Of a stretch of DNA of 10,469 nucleotides, positions 1 through 7,029 are shown one piece after another; within the stretch, counting starts at the first letter, position 1; each line of letters starts with the position of its first letter. The notes below the pieces were generated by a model. That model saw only the letters and a list, made by a program, of their open reading frames with translations, ran no database searches and had not been told where the DNA came from. The translations under genes were made by a program, and so were the position numbers. This DNA is from Alphaproteobacteria bacterium (GTDB lineage: Bacteria > Pseudomonadota > Alphaproteobacteria > Kiloniellales > J153): positions 1 through 10,469 of the forward strand of contig RFLL01000316.1 in NCBI GenBank assembly GCA_003693905.1, given 5' to 3'.

Positions 1-118
1 CGCGCAGGCCGGCGAAACCGTGTTTCCCATCGGCCACATCGTGCCGCGCGAGGGCGCCGGCGCGCCGGTCGTCCTGCGCAATCTGGCCGCGGCATTCCCA
101 TCGCGAGCGGCGCCATGA
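1..118 (+). CDS. purM: Phosphoribosylformylglycinamidine cyclo-ligase, C-terminal end (partial)
   Basis: This is the last 39 codons (frame starting at base 2) of a gene that begins before the window. The visible peptide contains GETVFPIGHIVPREG and ends FPSRAAP. It fits the C-terminal strand of PurM, which makes aminoimidazole ribonucleotide from FGAM with ATP in purine biosynthesis. The identification rests on the GE-(T/A)-V-(F/Y)-x-IG pattern typical of PurM ends and on the purN gene directly behind, since purMN is a common operon. The stop TGA (116-118) overlaps the purN start as ATGA, which indicates translational coupling. Too little is present to see catalytic residues. Confidence 0.85.
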   Translation, partial: AQAGETVFPIGHIVPREGAGAPVVLRNLAAAFPSRAAP

Positions 119-792
119 GCCCCACCCGGCGCCTGCCGATCGGAGTCATGATTTCCGGGCGCGGCAGCAACCTTCAGGCCCTGATCGACGCCTGCGCCGA
201 GCCCGCCTATCCGGCACGTATCGCGCTGGTCGTCTCCAACGTTGCCGCCGCCCGGGGCCTGGAGCGCGCCCGGGCCGCCGGCATCGCCACCCGGATTCTG
301 CCGCACCGCGACTTCGCCACGCGCGCCGCCTTCGACGCCGCGGTCACGGCCGCTTTCGAGGACGCCGGTGTCGAGATCATCTGCATGGCCGGATTCATGC
401 GCCTGGTGACGCCGGAATTCGTCGCCCGCTGGCACGACCGGCTGCTCAACATCCACCCTTCGCTGCTGCCGGCCTTTCGCGGCCTCGACACCCATGCCCG
501 GGCGCTGGCCGCCGGCGTCAAGGTGCACGGGTGCACGGTCCATCTGGTACGCAGCGAACTCGATACCGGGCCGATCCTCGGCCAGGCGGCGGTGCCGGTT
601 CTTCCCGCAGATACGCCCGAGCGTCTGGCCGCGCGCGTACTGGCGGCGGAACACCGCCTGTACCCTCATTGCCTGCGGCTGTTCATCGAGGGCCGGATCC
701 GGGTCGCCGGCGAGGTCGTCGAAATCGACAGCGATGTCGAGACCGTCCCCACCGATCGGTGCCTGATCAATCCGCCGCTGCCGAAGCCGTGA
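115..792 (+). CDS. purN: Phosphoribosylglycinamide formyltransferase
   Basis: PurN transfers the formyl group from 10-formyltetrahydrofolate to GAR to give FGAR, the third step of de novo purine synthesis, in the cytoplasm. The 225-residue protein opens with the phosphate-binding loop ISGRGSNLQAL (13-23). It carries the active-site stretch NIHPSLLPAFRG (112-123) and then HGCTVH (138-143) and D150 in LDTGPILGQ. N112, H114 and D150 match the catalytic Asn106, His108 and Asp144 of E. coli PurN. The length is slightly above the usual 190-215 because of a hydrophilic C-terminal tail from about residue 198. The ATG overlaps the purM stop by four bases, which fixes the start and suggests coupled translation. 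A 9-bp inverted repeat covers the stop codon. Confidence 0.98.
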   Translation: MSPTRRLPIGVMISGRGSNLQALIDACAEPAYPARIALVVSNVAAARGLERARAAGIATRILPHRDFATRAAFDAAVTAAFEDAGVEIICMAGFMRLVTPEFVARWHDRLLNIHPSLLPAFRGLDTHARALAAGVKVHGCTVHLVRSELDTGPILGQAAVPVLPADTPERLAARVLAAEHRLYPHCLRLFIEGRIRVAGEVVEIDSDVETVPTDRCLINPPLPKP

Positions 793-824
793 TCCCGGCG
801 CGCCGTGCACCCCCTGCCGGGATC
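791..824 (+). terminator. Stem-loop at the end of purN
   Basis: GATCCCGGC (791-799) is exactly complementary to GCCGGGATC (816-824), giving a 9-bp stem with a 16-nt loop that starts inside the purN stop codon. No T-run follows, so it is not a textbook intrinsic terminator. It may be a Rho-assisted terminator or an mRNA 3'-end stabiliser separating purMN from the DedA-type gene. The inverted repeat is seen directly; its role is inferred. Confidence 0.5.
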
Positions 825-864
825 GGATAGACTATCGCCACATCACCCGCGGGGAGCCGTCCGC

Positions 865-891
865 GTGAAGGTGAAGGTGAAATCGTCATGA
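865..891 (+). CDS. Possible 8-codon leader peptide before the DedA-type gene
   Basis: A GTG at 865 opens a frame reading V(M)KVKVKSS and ending in TGA at 889-891. This stop overlaps the ATG of the next gene (888-890) as ATGA. A GGGGAG sequence (851-856) lies 8 nt before the GTG, a normal Shine-Dalgarno distance. The frame is built from three copies of a six-base unit (GTGAAG, GTGAAG, GTGAAA; 865-882), and these also supply the AAGGTGA that could serve as the ribosome site of the downstream gene. It could be a translated leader coupling translation into the membrane protein, or just a purine-rich ribosome-binding region that happens to be open. I recognise no known leader peptide. Confidence 0.3.
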   Translation: MKVKVKSS

Positions 892-1586
892 AAAACGGCA
901 GGATCGACACCTTCCGGCATCTGCTTCCCACCTGCGGCATCGTCGTCGTCGCCGGGCTCGCCTTGGCTGCGGTGGCGGCACTGACAGCCGCTGCATTGGG
1001 CAGCGATCTCGGTTTCGCCCCGCTGGCAATCGAGGAGGCGATCCGCGCCTGGGGCGCGTGGAGTGTCGGTGCTTCGATCGCGTTGATGGTGCTTCACTCC
1101 TTCATCCCGTTTCCGGCCGAATTTCTGGCCATTGCCAACGGAATGGTGTTCGGGCCGTGGTGGGGAACGGTGATCACCTGGTTCAGCGCCATGCTGGGGG
1201 CGGCGATGGCCTTCGCCCTGTCACGGTGGCTGGGGCGGCCATTCATCGCCAAGGTGATCGCCCAGCGCAACTGGCAGACCCTGGATCGATGGGCGGCGGA
1301 GGACGGCGTCTACGTCGTCCTCGTCAGCCGCTTCATCCCTCTGATCGCATTCAACCTGATCAACTATGCCGCCGGGTTGAGCCGGATCTCGTGGTGGACC
1401 TTCCTGTGGACGACCGGGGTCGGCATTCTGCCGCTTACGGTGCTGATGGTGACGATGGGCCACAGCATCGACACCTTCGGCTGGGGGTCGTGGGGGCTGC
1501 TGCTGATCGGCGCCGTCATCGTCTGGGCACTGCTGCGACGCAGCCTGCACCCCCGCCCCGGTACGCCGGGCAGGACGTCGTCCTGA
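888..1586 (+). CDS. VTT-domain (TVP38/TMEM64, DedA-superfamily) membrane protein
   Basis: This 232-residue integral membrane protein belongs to the VTT/SNARE-associated family, which includes E. coli YdjX/YdjZ and, more distantly, DedA. Some relatives act as lipid scramblases or flippases or affect membrane potential; the substrate here is unknown. A first membrane helix covers about 15-38. The family core follows: HSFIPFPAEFLAIANG (70-85, re-entrant region with E78), the FG-(x)3-G stretch, then VSRFIPLIAFNLINYAAG (146-163), matching the conserved F-x-R-x-x-P...N...G motif. Further hydrophobic segments lie near 165-190 and 196-215, and the tail is basic. The ATG lies 6 nt behind AAGGTGA, part of a hexamer repeat. 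It is separated from purN by 95 bp and a hairpin, so it probably has its own transcript. Confidence 0.9.
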   Translation: MKNGRIDTFRHLLPTCGIVVVAGLALAAVAALTAAALGSDLGFAPLAIEEAIRAWGAWSVGASIALMVLHSFIPFPAEFLAIANGMVFGPWWGTVITWFSAMLGAAMAFALSRWLGRPFIAKVIAQRNWQTLDRWAAEDGVYVVLVSRFIPLIAFNLINYAAGLSRISWWTFLWTTGVGILPLTVLMVTMGHSIDTFGWGSWGLLLIGAVIVWALLRRSLHPRPGTPGRTSS

Positions 1587-1723
1587 CCGGCCCCTTGTCC
1601 CCTTGCCCAAGGCGGCCTGCATCGGGTAAAGACATCGCTGGGACGAAAAAAACGGACAACCCGCACCGGCGGCCTTGGATTTCCATGCCCGAAGGCAGCG
1701 CACACCAGACATCGGGGGACGCA

Positions 1724-1846
1724 ATGGCTCAACAGGACCTGCTTGAAGAGCATCGCCAGACTTGGCGCGGTTTCGTCAAACTGATCACCTATTCGGCGGC
1801 GGCGGTGATCGTGACGCTCGTGCTGATGGCGATCTTCCTGTTGTAG
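1724..1846 (+). CDS. aa3-type cytochrome c oxidase subunit IV family, 40 aa
   Basis: This tiny gene starts at ATG 1724, behind GGGGGA (1714-1719), and ends at TAG 1844-1846. The 40-residue product has a polar N-terminus (MAQQDLLEEHRQTWRGFVK) and one membrane helix (about 20-40). The H-x-x-T-W-x-G-F-x-K-L pattern followed by an S/A/V/I/L-rich helix ending MAIFLL is the signature of the alphaproteobacterial aa3 oxidase subunit IV family (COX4_pro_2 type). In structures of such oxidases this single-helix subunit packs against the catalytic subunits in the inner membrane. No other oxidase gene is visible nearby, so it is located apart from a cox operon, at least in this window. It converges with ndk. 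Function is by family pattern; the small size limits certainty. Confidence 0.85.
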   Translation: MAQQDLLEEHRQTWRGFVKLITYSAAAVIVTLVLMAIFLL

Positions 1847-1886
1847 CCGGTTCCCTTGCCTCTCCCTGCCCCCGGCGCGTACCTCC

Positions 1887-1910
1887 CGCCTCGTCCGCCC
1901 GGTCGAGGCG
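1887..1910. terminator. Stem-loop between the convergent oxidase-subunit and ndk genes
   Basis: CGCCTCG (1887-1893) pairs exactly with CGAGGCG (1904-1910) around a 10-nt loop, in the 85-bp gap between two converging genes. Its placement suits a bidirectional transcription end. Neither strand has a T-run after the stem, so activity as an intrinsic terminator is uncertain. Confidence 0.4.
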
Positions 1911-1931
1911 AACGTGATCTGGTCAGCGGAT

Positions 1932-2354
1932 CTAGCCGACGATATCGACCTCGGCGAAGAAGAAGGCGATCTCCCTGGCCGCGTTCTCACGCGAGTCGGA
2001 ACCGTGCACCGAATTGGCCTCGATCGATTCGGCGAATTCGGCGCGGATCGTCCCCGGTGCCGCCTGGGCCGGATCGGTGGCGCCCATCACTTCGCGATTC
2101 TTTTCGACCGCGTTGTCTCCTTCCAGCACCTGAACCACGACCGGACCGGAGGTCATGAAGGTGCACAGGCTGTCGAAAAACGGCCGCTCCCGGTGGACGG
2201 CGTAGAACGCTTCGGCCTGGTCGCGGCTGAGGCGGATGCGGCGCTGCGCGACGATGCGCAGGCCCGCTTCTTCGAGCCGGGCAATGATCTTGCCGGTGAG
2301 ATTGCGCCGGGTCGCATCCGGCTTGATGATCGAAAGGGTCCGTTCAAGCGCCAT
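1932..2354 (-). CDS. ndk: Nucleoside diphosphate kinase
   Basis: Ndk moves the gamma-phosphate of ATP to other (d)NDPs through a phosphohistidine and so balances NTP and dNTP pools in the cytoplasm. The protein is exactly 140 residues, the usual bacterial length. It begins with the family start [11 protein letters not shown] (4-14) and carries the active-site motif NSVHGSDS (114-121) with phospho-acceptor H117. Other conserved parts are [11 protein letters not shown] (69-79) and [14 protein letters not shown] (91-104). The ATG at 2354 was chosen because it aligns with the family N-terminus, although the frame is open further upstream. A GGGGAG lies 11 nt before it. It is transcribed away from the ABC-F gene, from a good promoter candidate at 2440-2468. 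Confidence 0.99.
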   Translation of the reverse strand: MALERTLSIIKPDATRRNLTGKIIARLEEAGLRIVAQRRIRLSRDQAEAFYAVHRERPFFDSLCTFMTSGPVVVQVLEGDNAVEKNREVMGATDPAQAAPGTIRAEFAESIEANSVHGSDSRENAAREIAFFFAEVDIVG

Positions 2355-2439
2355 GATATGTGGATCTCCCCATCGGCCTGTCCGTGATTGATGCCGGTGC
2401 CGCGGTTGACGTGCGGCTCCGGTCTCAAGAAACCGCGGC

Positions 2440-2468
2440 CTTATAGCGGCCGCGCCGCGCCGCGGCAA
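2440..2468 (-). promoter_or_regulatory. Candidate sigma70-type promoter of ndk
   Basis: On the minus strand TTGCCG (2468-2463) and TATAAG (2445-2440) are separated by exactly 17 bp, a good -35/-10 pair. The predicted start near 2433 gives a leader of about 80 nt. The -10 box lies in the loop of an inverted repeat, CGCGGCC (2434-2440) and GGCCGCG (2448-2454), within a very GC-rich spacer. Boxes and spacing are seen directly; promoter activity is inferred. Confidence 0.5.
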
Positions 2469-2532
2469 CCGTCGCGACCGTGCGCTCCTGCCTTTCGACC
2501 GCCTCCCTGCCCGTGGTATCACCGCGTCCGCC

Positions 2533-4479
2533 ATGCTTCGTATTCAGGATCTCGTCTATCACGCCGGCGGCCACGCCCTGCTCGACCATGCCAGCCTCGC
2601 CATCGCCCGGGGCGAACGGGTCGGTCTGGTGGGGCGCAACGGCAGTGGCAAGACGACTCTGCTTCGGCTGATCGCCAGCGCCCTTGCGCCCGACGGGGGC
2701 ACCATCGAGGTGCCGCGAAGCTGGCGCGTGGGAATGCTGGCCCAGGATGCCCCGTCCGGCCCGGACAGCCTGATCGACACCGTTCTGGCCGCCGATACCG
2801 AACGCACCCAGCTGCTGGCCGAGGCCGAGACGGCGACCGATCCGCACCACATCGCCGAGGTGCACGAACGCCTGGCCGCCATCGACGCCGCCAGCGCGCC
2901 GGCCCGGGCCGCGCGCATCCTGGCCGGACTCGGCTTCGACGAAGCGGCGCAGAACGGCCCTTGCGCGGCGCTGTCGGGGGGTTGGCGCATGCGCGTGGCG
3001 TTGGCGGCCCTTCTGTTCACGGCCCCGGACGTGCTGCTTCTGGACGAACCCACCAACCACCTCGATCTGGAGGCGACCCTGTGGCTGGAAGGGTTCCTCA
3101 GGAGCTATCCGGGGACCCTGATTCTGGTCTCGCACGATCGCGATCTGCTCAACGCGGTGCCGCGGCGGATCGTGCATCTGGAGGCCGGTCGGCTGGTTTC
3201 CTACCAGGGCAATTACGACCGTTTCGTGCGCACCCGCGCCGAGCGCATCCAGCGTCAGGCCGCCCTGCACGCCCGCCAGACGGCCGAGCGGCGACGCATC
3301 CAGGCCTTCGTCGACCGCTTCCGCGCCAAGGCGACCAAGGCGCGCCAGGCTCAATCGCGCCTCAAGGCTCTGGCGCGCATGGCCGAGGTGCCGCCGCCGG
3401 TGATCGAAGCGCCGCCGAGCTTCGCCTTCCCCCCCCCGGCAGCGCTGGCCCCACCGCTGCTGGCACTCGACGGCGTCAGCGTCGGCTACGACGGGCGAAC
3501 GATCCTGCGCGATCTCGATCTGCGCCTCGACATGGACGACCGCATCGCCCTGCTCGGCCCCAACGGCAATGGCAAGACGACGTTCATGCGCCTGCTGGCC
3601 GGGCGCCTTGCGCCGCTGAGCGGAGAGGTGCGCCGGTCGCGCAAGCTGAATGTCGGCTATTTCGCGCAGGATCAGGCCGACGAACTCGACCTGACGGCGA
3701 CACCGCTGGCCCTCATGGCCCGGGCAATGCCGCAGGCCAACGAAACCGCGGTGCGGGCGCATCTCGGACGGTTCGGTTTCGGCGAGCGTCACGCCGAACT
3801 GGAGATCGCCCGGCTGTCGGGCGGCGAGAAGGCCCGCCTGCTGTTCGCCCTGATGACCCGCGACGCACCGCAGGTGCTGCTCCTCGACGAACCGACCAAT
3901 CATCTCGACGTGGAAACGCGCGAGGCGCTGGTCGCGGCTCTCAACGATTACCCCGGTGCGGTGGTGCTGGTCACCCACGACCCGCACGTGGTCGCGCTCA
4001 CCGCCGAACGTCTGTGGCTGGTCGGCGACGGCACCGTGCAACCGTTCGATGGCGATCTCGACGACTATCGCCGGCTGGTGAGCGAGCGCGCCCGCATGAC
4101 GACATCCCCGGCGCGCACCGACGACACCGCGCCGGCGCGCCCGAGCCGCCGCGAACGTCGCCGTGCCGAGGCCGAAGCGCGCGCAGCTCTGGCTCCCTTG
4201 CGCCGCGCCGCGCGCAAGGCGGAAGCCCGGATAGAGGCCCTGACGCACGAAAAAGCGGCGCTGGAAGCGCGTCTGGCCGACCCGGAGATCTATCAGGAAG
4301 GCGGCGGCCGGGAAGTCCAGGCCCTTCAGAAGCGCCTGGCCGAGGTCGTCCGCGCGCTGGCCGCCGCGGAAGAGGAGTGGCTCGAAGCTCAGAGCGCAAT
4401 CGAAGCCGGCCCGGCTTCCGAAGGAGCGCCCGGATCACGAACCGGAAGCGGATCGCAGACCGCCGGGCGGGCTCGATAG
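2533..4479 (+). CDS. yheS: ABC-F family ATPase, YheS type (ribosome-associated)
   Basis: ABC-F proteins are soluble twin ATPases that enter the ribosomal E site and act on stalled or initiating complexes; they have no membrane domain. The 648-residue protein holds two ABC cassettes. The first has Walker A GRNGSGKT (34-41), signature LSGGWRMR (147-154), Walker [13 protein letters not shown] (167-178, catalytic E172) and H-loop H201. The second has GPNGNGKT (342-349), LSGGEKAR (428-435), [12 protein letters not shown] (448-459, E453) and H482. Between them is the charged P-site-tRNA-interaction linker with [15 protein letters not shown] (262-276). A basic coiled-coil tail (about 536-635) contains the WLEAQ motif (616-620). 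The linker, the PFDGDLDDY motif and this tail resemble E. coli YheS more than EttA or Uup. All catalytic residues are intact. The start ATG lacks a clear Shine-Dalgarno sequence, so a leaderless or short-leader message is possible. The last 20 or so residues are low complexity. Confidence 0.94.
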   Translation: MLRIQDLVYHAGGHALLDHASLAIARGERVGLVGRNGSGKTTLLRLIASALAPDGGTIEVPRSWRVGMLAQDAPSGPDSLIDTVLAADTERTQLLAEAETATDPHHIAEVHERLAAIDAASAPARAARILAGLGFDEAAQNGPCAALSGGWRMRVALAALLFTAPDVLLLDEPTNHLDLEATLWLEGFLRSYPGTLILVSHDRDLLNAVPRRIVHLEAGRLVSYQGNYDRFVRTRAERIQRQAALHARQTAERRRIQAFVDRFRAKATKARQAQSRLKALARMAEVPPPVIEAPPSFAFPPPAALAPPLLALDGVSVGYDGRTILRDLDLRLDMDDRIALLGPNGNGKTTFMRLLAGRLAPLSGEVRRSRKLNVGYFAQDQADELDLTATPLALMARAMPQANETAVRAHLGRFGFGERHAELEIARLSGGEKARLLFALMTRDAPQVLLLDEPTNHLDVETREALVAALNDYPGAVVLVTHDPHVVALTAERLWLVGDGTVQPFDGDLDDYRRLVSERARMTTSPARTDDTAPARPSRRERRRAEAEARAALAPLRRAARKAEARIEALTHEKAALEARLADPEIYQEGGGREVQALQKRLAEVVRALAAAEEEWLEAQSAIEAGPASEGAPGSRTGSGSQTAGRAR

Positions 4480-4625
4480 AGACGGCGCCAGACCTGCCAC
4501 AGACGCCGGGCTGGATTGAGCATTTCGCGTACGTATCCCCGCTTTCACCTGCCTTAGAGTACCACCTGCCGGCCCCGCAAAGCGGCCCCTCGGCGCCTGC
4601 TCCGCCCTTTCCGCAAGGCTTGCCC

Positions 4626-5582
4626 ATGTCTGCCGCCCCACCCGCCCTGCGTCCCGCCGCCGCGGTCGGCTCCCCGACCGGAGTCGGCTGCGCCGATCCC
4701 GCCCGCGGCATCGCCCTGATGATCCTGGCCGCCGGCCTTTATGCGATCATGGATGCCCTGGTGAAATGGCTGGGACCGACCTATCCGACGCTTCAGCTCG
4801 TCTTCATCCGCAGTCTGTTCGCGCTGGTGCCGCTCGGCCTGGTGCTGATGCGCGAGGGCACGCTGGCGGGCCTGCGCACGCGCCATCCGTTCGGCCATGC
4901 GGCGCGCGCGCTGTTGGGCATCATCAGCCTGGCCGCATTCTTTCATGCCTATGCGAGCATGCCGCTGGCCGACGTGGTGGCGATCAGCTTTGCCGCACCG
5001 CTGTTCGTGACCGCGCTGTCGGTGCCGTTGCTCGGCGAACGCGTCGGGGTGCGGCGGTGGAGCGCAGTGGTGATCGGATTCGTCGGCGTCGTGGTGATGG
5101 TGCGTCCCGGCCCCGGCATGATGCAGAGCGCGGCCTGGATCGCGCTTCTCGGCACCGTACTCTATGCCCTGGTGATGATCTCGGTACGCAAGCTCGGCCG
5201 CACCGAAACCAGCACCGCGATCGTGTTCTACTATTCCCTGGCCTCGATCGTGGTCGCGGGCGCTTTCATGCCGTTCCAATGGGTGGCGCCGACGGGCGGA
5301 GACTGGGCCCTGCTGATCGCCATGGGTCTGGTTGGCGGCATCGGTCAGATCGCGATGACCAACGCCTTCCGCCACGCCGATGTCGCCGTGGTGGCGCCGT
5401 TCGACTATACAACCATGGTGTGGGCCGTGGCGATCGGCTACGGCGTATGGGGGGACGTGCCGGCACTCAACGTATGGCTGGGCATGGCGGTCGTGATGGC
5501 CAGCGGGCTGTACATCGTCCACCGCGAAGCGCGTCTCGGCCTGCGCCGCGGTATCGCCCGGCGCCTGCAACCGCGACGCTGA
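4626..5582 (+). CDS. EamA/DMT-superfamily transporter, 10 TM
   Basis: This 318-residue inner-membrane protein has two homologous EamA repeats (about 28-160 and 170-300) of five membrane segments each. The first repeat shows the typical GIALMILAAGLYAIMDALVKWL start, then RSLFALVPLGLVL and the PLADVVAISFAAPLFVTALSVPLLGERVG region. The P-x-x-x-x-x-x-x-x-x-LGE-x-x-G ending of the fourth helix is a hallmark of the family. The second repeat ends with APFDYTTMVWAV and a closing helix before a basic tail. DMT members export or import small metabolites. Alphaproteobacterial relatives include candidates for riboflavin or S-adenosylmethionine transport, but the substrate cannot be read here. The ATG at 4626 follows AAGG at a suitable distance; a frame open far upstream is only antisense or out-of-frame noise through the ABC-F gene. 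The stop is 34 nt before the next permease, so the two are probably cotranscribed. Confidence 0.92.
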   Translation: MSAAPPALRPAAAVGSPTGVGCADPARGIALMILAAGLYAIMDALVKWLGPTYPTLQLVFIRSLFALVPLGLVLMREGTLAGLRTRHPFGHAARALLGIISLAAFFHAYASMPLADVVAISFAAPLFVTALSVPLLGERVGVRRWSAVVIGFVGVVVMVRPGPGMMQSAAWIALLGTVLYALVMISVRKLGRTETSTAIVFYYSLASIVVAGAFMPFQWVAPTGGDWALLIAMGLVGGIGQIAMTNAFRHADVAVVAPFDYTTMVWAVAIGYGVWGDVPALNVWLGMAVVMASGLYIVHREARLGLRRGIARRLQPRR

Positions 5583-5616
5583 GCCGCCCCCGTCTCCGCG
5601 CGATCGGAGGACGACA

Positions 5617-6927
5617 TTGGCGAAGAATCCAGAAACCGCAACGCAGCACGGCGGAAAGGCGCTCGGCCTGTTCGAGCTGATTGCCATGGGCGTCGGCGGC
5701 ATGATCGGCGGCGGCATCTTCTCGGTCCTCGGTCTTGCCGTCGACATCAGCGGCCACGGTGCGCCCGCGGCCTTTGCGATCGGCAGCCTGATCGCGCTCG
5801 CCGCCGGCTATTCGTACGTTCGCTTGGCACTCGCCTTCCGCAGCGACGGCGCAAGTTTCACCTATCTCGAACGCGCCTTTCCCGGGCACCCGAACATTGC
5901 CGGCGTGGCCGGGTGGACCGTGGTCGTCGGCTACGTCGGGACTCTGGCGCTTTACGCCTTCACGTTCGGTGCCTACGGGGCGGATCTGCTCGGCCGACCG
6001 GATTTCCCCGTTCTGCGCATGGCCCTGTCGGCCGCGGTTCTGGTCTTTTTCATGCTTGTCAATCTGAGCGGAACGCGCGCCGCGGGGCGCGCCGAAGATC
6101 TTGTTGTCTATGCCAAGATCCTGCTGCTCGGCGTCTTCGCCACCGCCGGTTTCATGACCATCCGTCCCGACTATCTGAGGCCGGTTCTCGACAAGGGCGT
6201 GTCCTCGGTATTCATGGCCGGGGCGCTGATTTTCGTCGCCTATGAAGGCTTTCAGCTCATCACCAACGCCGTATGCGAGACCCGGAAGCCACAGCGCAAC
6301 GTTCCGCGCGGCATATACGGCTCGATCGTCATCACCTCGCTGATCTACATTGCCCTGGCGATCGTCGGCATCGGCAACCTGACAGTGCCGGAGCTGATTG
6401 CCGCCGAGGAATACGCGCTTGCCGCCGCCGCACGCCCGGTGCTGGGCGAAGCGGGAACCGTTCTGGTCGCCCTGGCCGCACTGCTGGCAACCTCGTCGGC
6501 GATCAACGCAACCGCCTTCGGTGCCGCGCGCATGATGGCGGAAATGGCGCGCGAGGCCCGCATGCCCAGGGCCTTTTCCTTCCGCCGTGGCAACGACGTG
6601 CCGTGGGTTGCGGTCGTGGTGCTTACGGGACTGGCGCTGGGCTTCACCCTGGCCGGCGGGCTCGAAGTTATTGCCGCGTTTTCCAGCATGACCTTTCTGC
6701 TGGTCTCGATCGGCGTTTCCATCGCCAACTTCCGCCTGCGCGCCCGGACGCAAAGCCGTGCCGGGCTCATTGTCCTCGGCCTGGTGCTAATGGTCGTCAC
6801 GGTGCTGCTGCTGATCGTGCACCTGTGGCAATCGAGCCCCGCGGCCCTGGTCTGGATCGCCGTCATCTACGGCGCCGTCGTGATGATGGAGCTGCTGTTC
6901 AGCAAGCGCGCCCCGATGCGCCGCTGA
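5617..6927 (+). CDS. APC-family amino acid permease
   Basis: This 436-residue inner-membrane transporter of the amino acid-polyamine-organocation superfamily probably has 12 membrane segments. The first helix carries GVGGMIGGGIF (25-35), the unwound glycine motif that binds the substrate carboxylate and amino groups in APC carriers. The sixth-helix region FVAYEGFQLITN (E210) is followed by the cytoplasmic ETRKPQRNVPRGI loop, also typical. The C-terminal half has the four expected further helices up to MELLFSKRAPMRR. The start is TTG at 5617, chosen because a perfect GGAGG (5606-5610) lies 6 nt upstream and the N-terminus fits the family. The substrate is not predictable from sequence alone. 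It shares an apparent operon with the DMT exporter and ends before a strong hairpin. Confidence 0.91.
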   Translation: MAKNPETATQHGGKALGLFELIAMGVGGMIGGGIFSVLGLAVDISGHGAPAAFAIGSLIALAAGYSYVRLALAFRSDGASFTYLERAFPGHPNIAGVAGWTVVVGYVGTLALYAFTFGAYGADLLGRPDFPVLRMALSAAVLVFFMLVNLSGTRAAGRAEDLVVYAKILLLGVFATAGFMTIRPDYLRPVLDKGVSSVFMAGALIFVAYEGFQLITNAVCETRKPQRNVPRGIYGSIVITSLIYIALAIVGIGNLTVPELIAAEEYALAAAARPVLGEAGTVLVALAALLATSSAINATAFGAARMMAEMAREARMPRAFSFRRGNDVPWVAVVVLTGLALGFTLAGGLEVIAAFSSMTFLLVSIGVSIANFRLRARTQSRAGLIVLGLVLMVVTVLLLIVHLWQSSPAALVWIAVIYGAVVMMELLFSKRAPMRR

Positions 6928-6960
6928 ACCGCCGGGCGGAGCGTCTCTCCCGAACGGTGC

Positions 6961-6991
6961 CGACCCGGGCCGGGAGGTCCGGTCCGGGTCG
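6961..6991. terminator. 13-bp stem-loop between the convergent permease and iron-binding-protein genes
   Basis: Bases 6961-6973 pair with 6979-6991, with one G-U wobble (6969/6983), around a 5-nt loop (GAGGT). This is the strongest hairpin in the window and lies in a 102-bp gap between converging genes. It may end transcription from both sides. No T-run follows on either strand, so it is either a T-less terminator or a 3'-end protecting structure. Confidence 0.6.
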
Positions 6992-7006
6992 ACGTCGATA
7001 CACCGA

Positions 7007-7026
7007 TTACACCCTGTTACACCCTG
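7007..7026. repeat. Tandem 10-bp repeat, two copies
   Basis: TTACACCCTG occurs twice without a gap, at 7007-7016 and 7017-7026, immediately beyond the stop codon of the iron-binding-protein gene (7030-7032 on the minus strand). It has no recognised role and may be replication slippage. Confidence 0.7.
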
Positions 7027-7029
7027 CTT

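Noticed and set aside
805..833. Possible promoter for the DedA-type gene (GTGCAC, 17 bp, TAGACT)
   Set aside because: The -35 box matches poorly and overlaps the purN hairpin. The similarity is too weak to list as a feature.
1603..1634. Possible promoter before the oxidase subunit gene (TTGCCC followed by GTAAAG at about 17 bp)
   Set aside because: The -10 match is poor, so it is not distinguishable from chance.
2425..4248. 607-codon minus-strand open frame opposite the ABC-F gene
   Set aside because: It is a mirror frame of a well-conserved GC-rich gene. The product lacks any recognisable domain and there is no sensible start signal.
2388..4625. Very long plus-strand open frame running through the ABC-F gene into the DMT transporter gene
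   Set aside because: Before 4626 it is out of frame with the ABC-F gene, whose motifs are intact. The product there is arginine/proline/glycine-rich with no domain. Only the part from ATG 4626 is a real gene.
5467..6753. 428-codon minus-strand open frame opposite the APC permease gene
   Set aside because: The permease frame has clear membrane segments and a perfect ribosome site. The antisense product is a hydrophilic His/Asp/Gly/Arg-rich string typical of reverse-frame noise.
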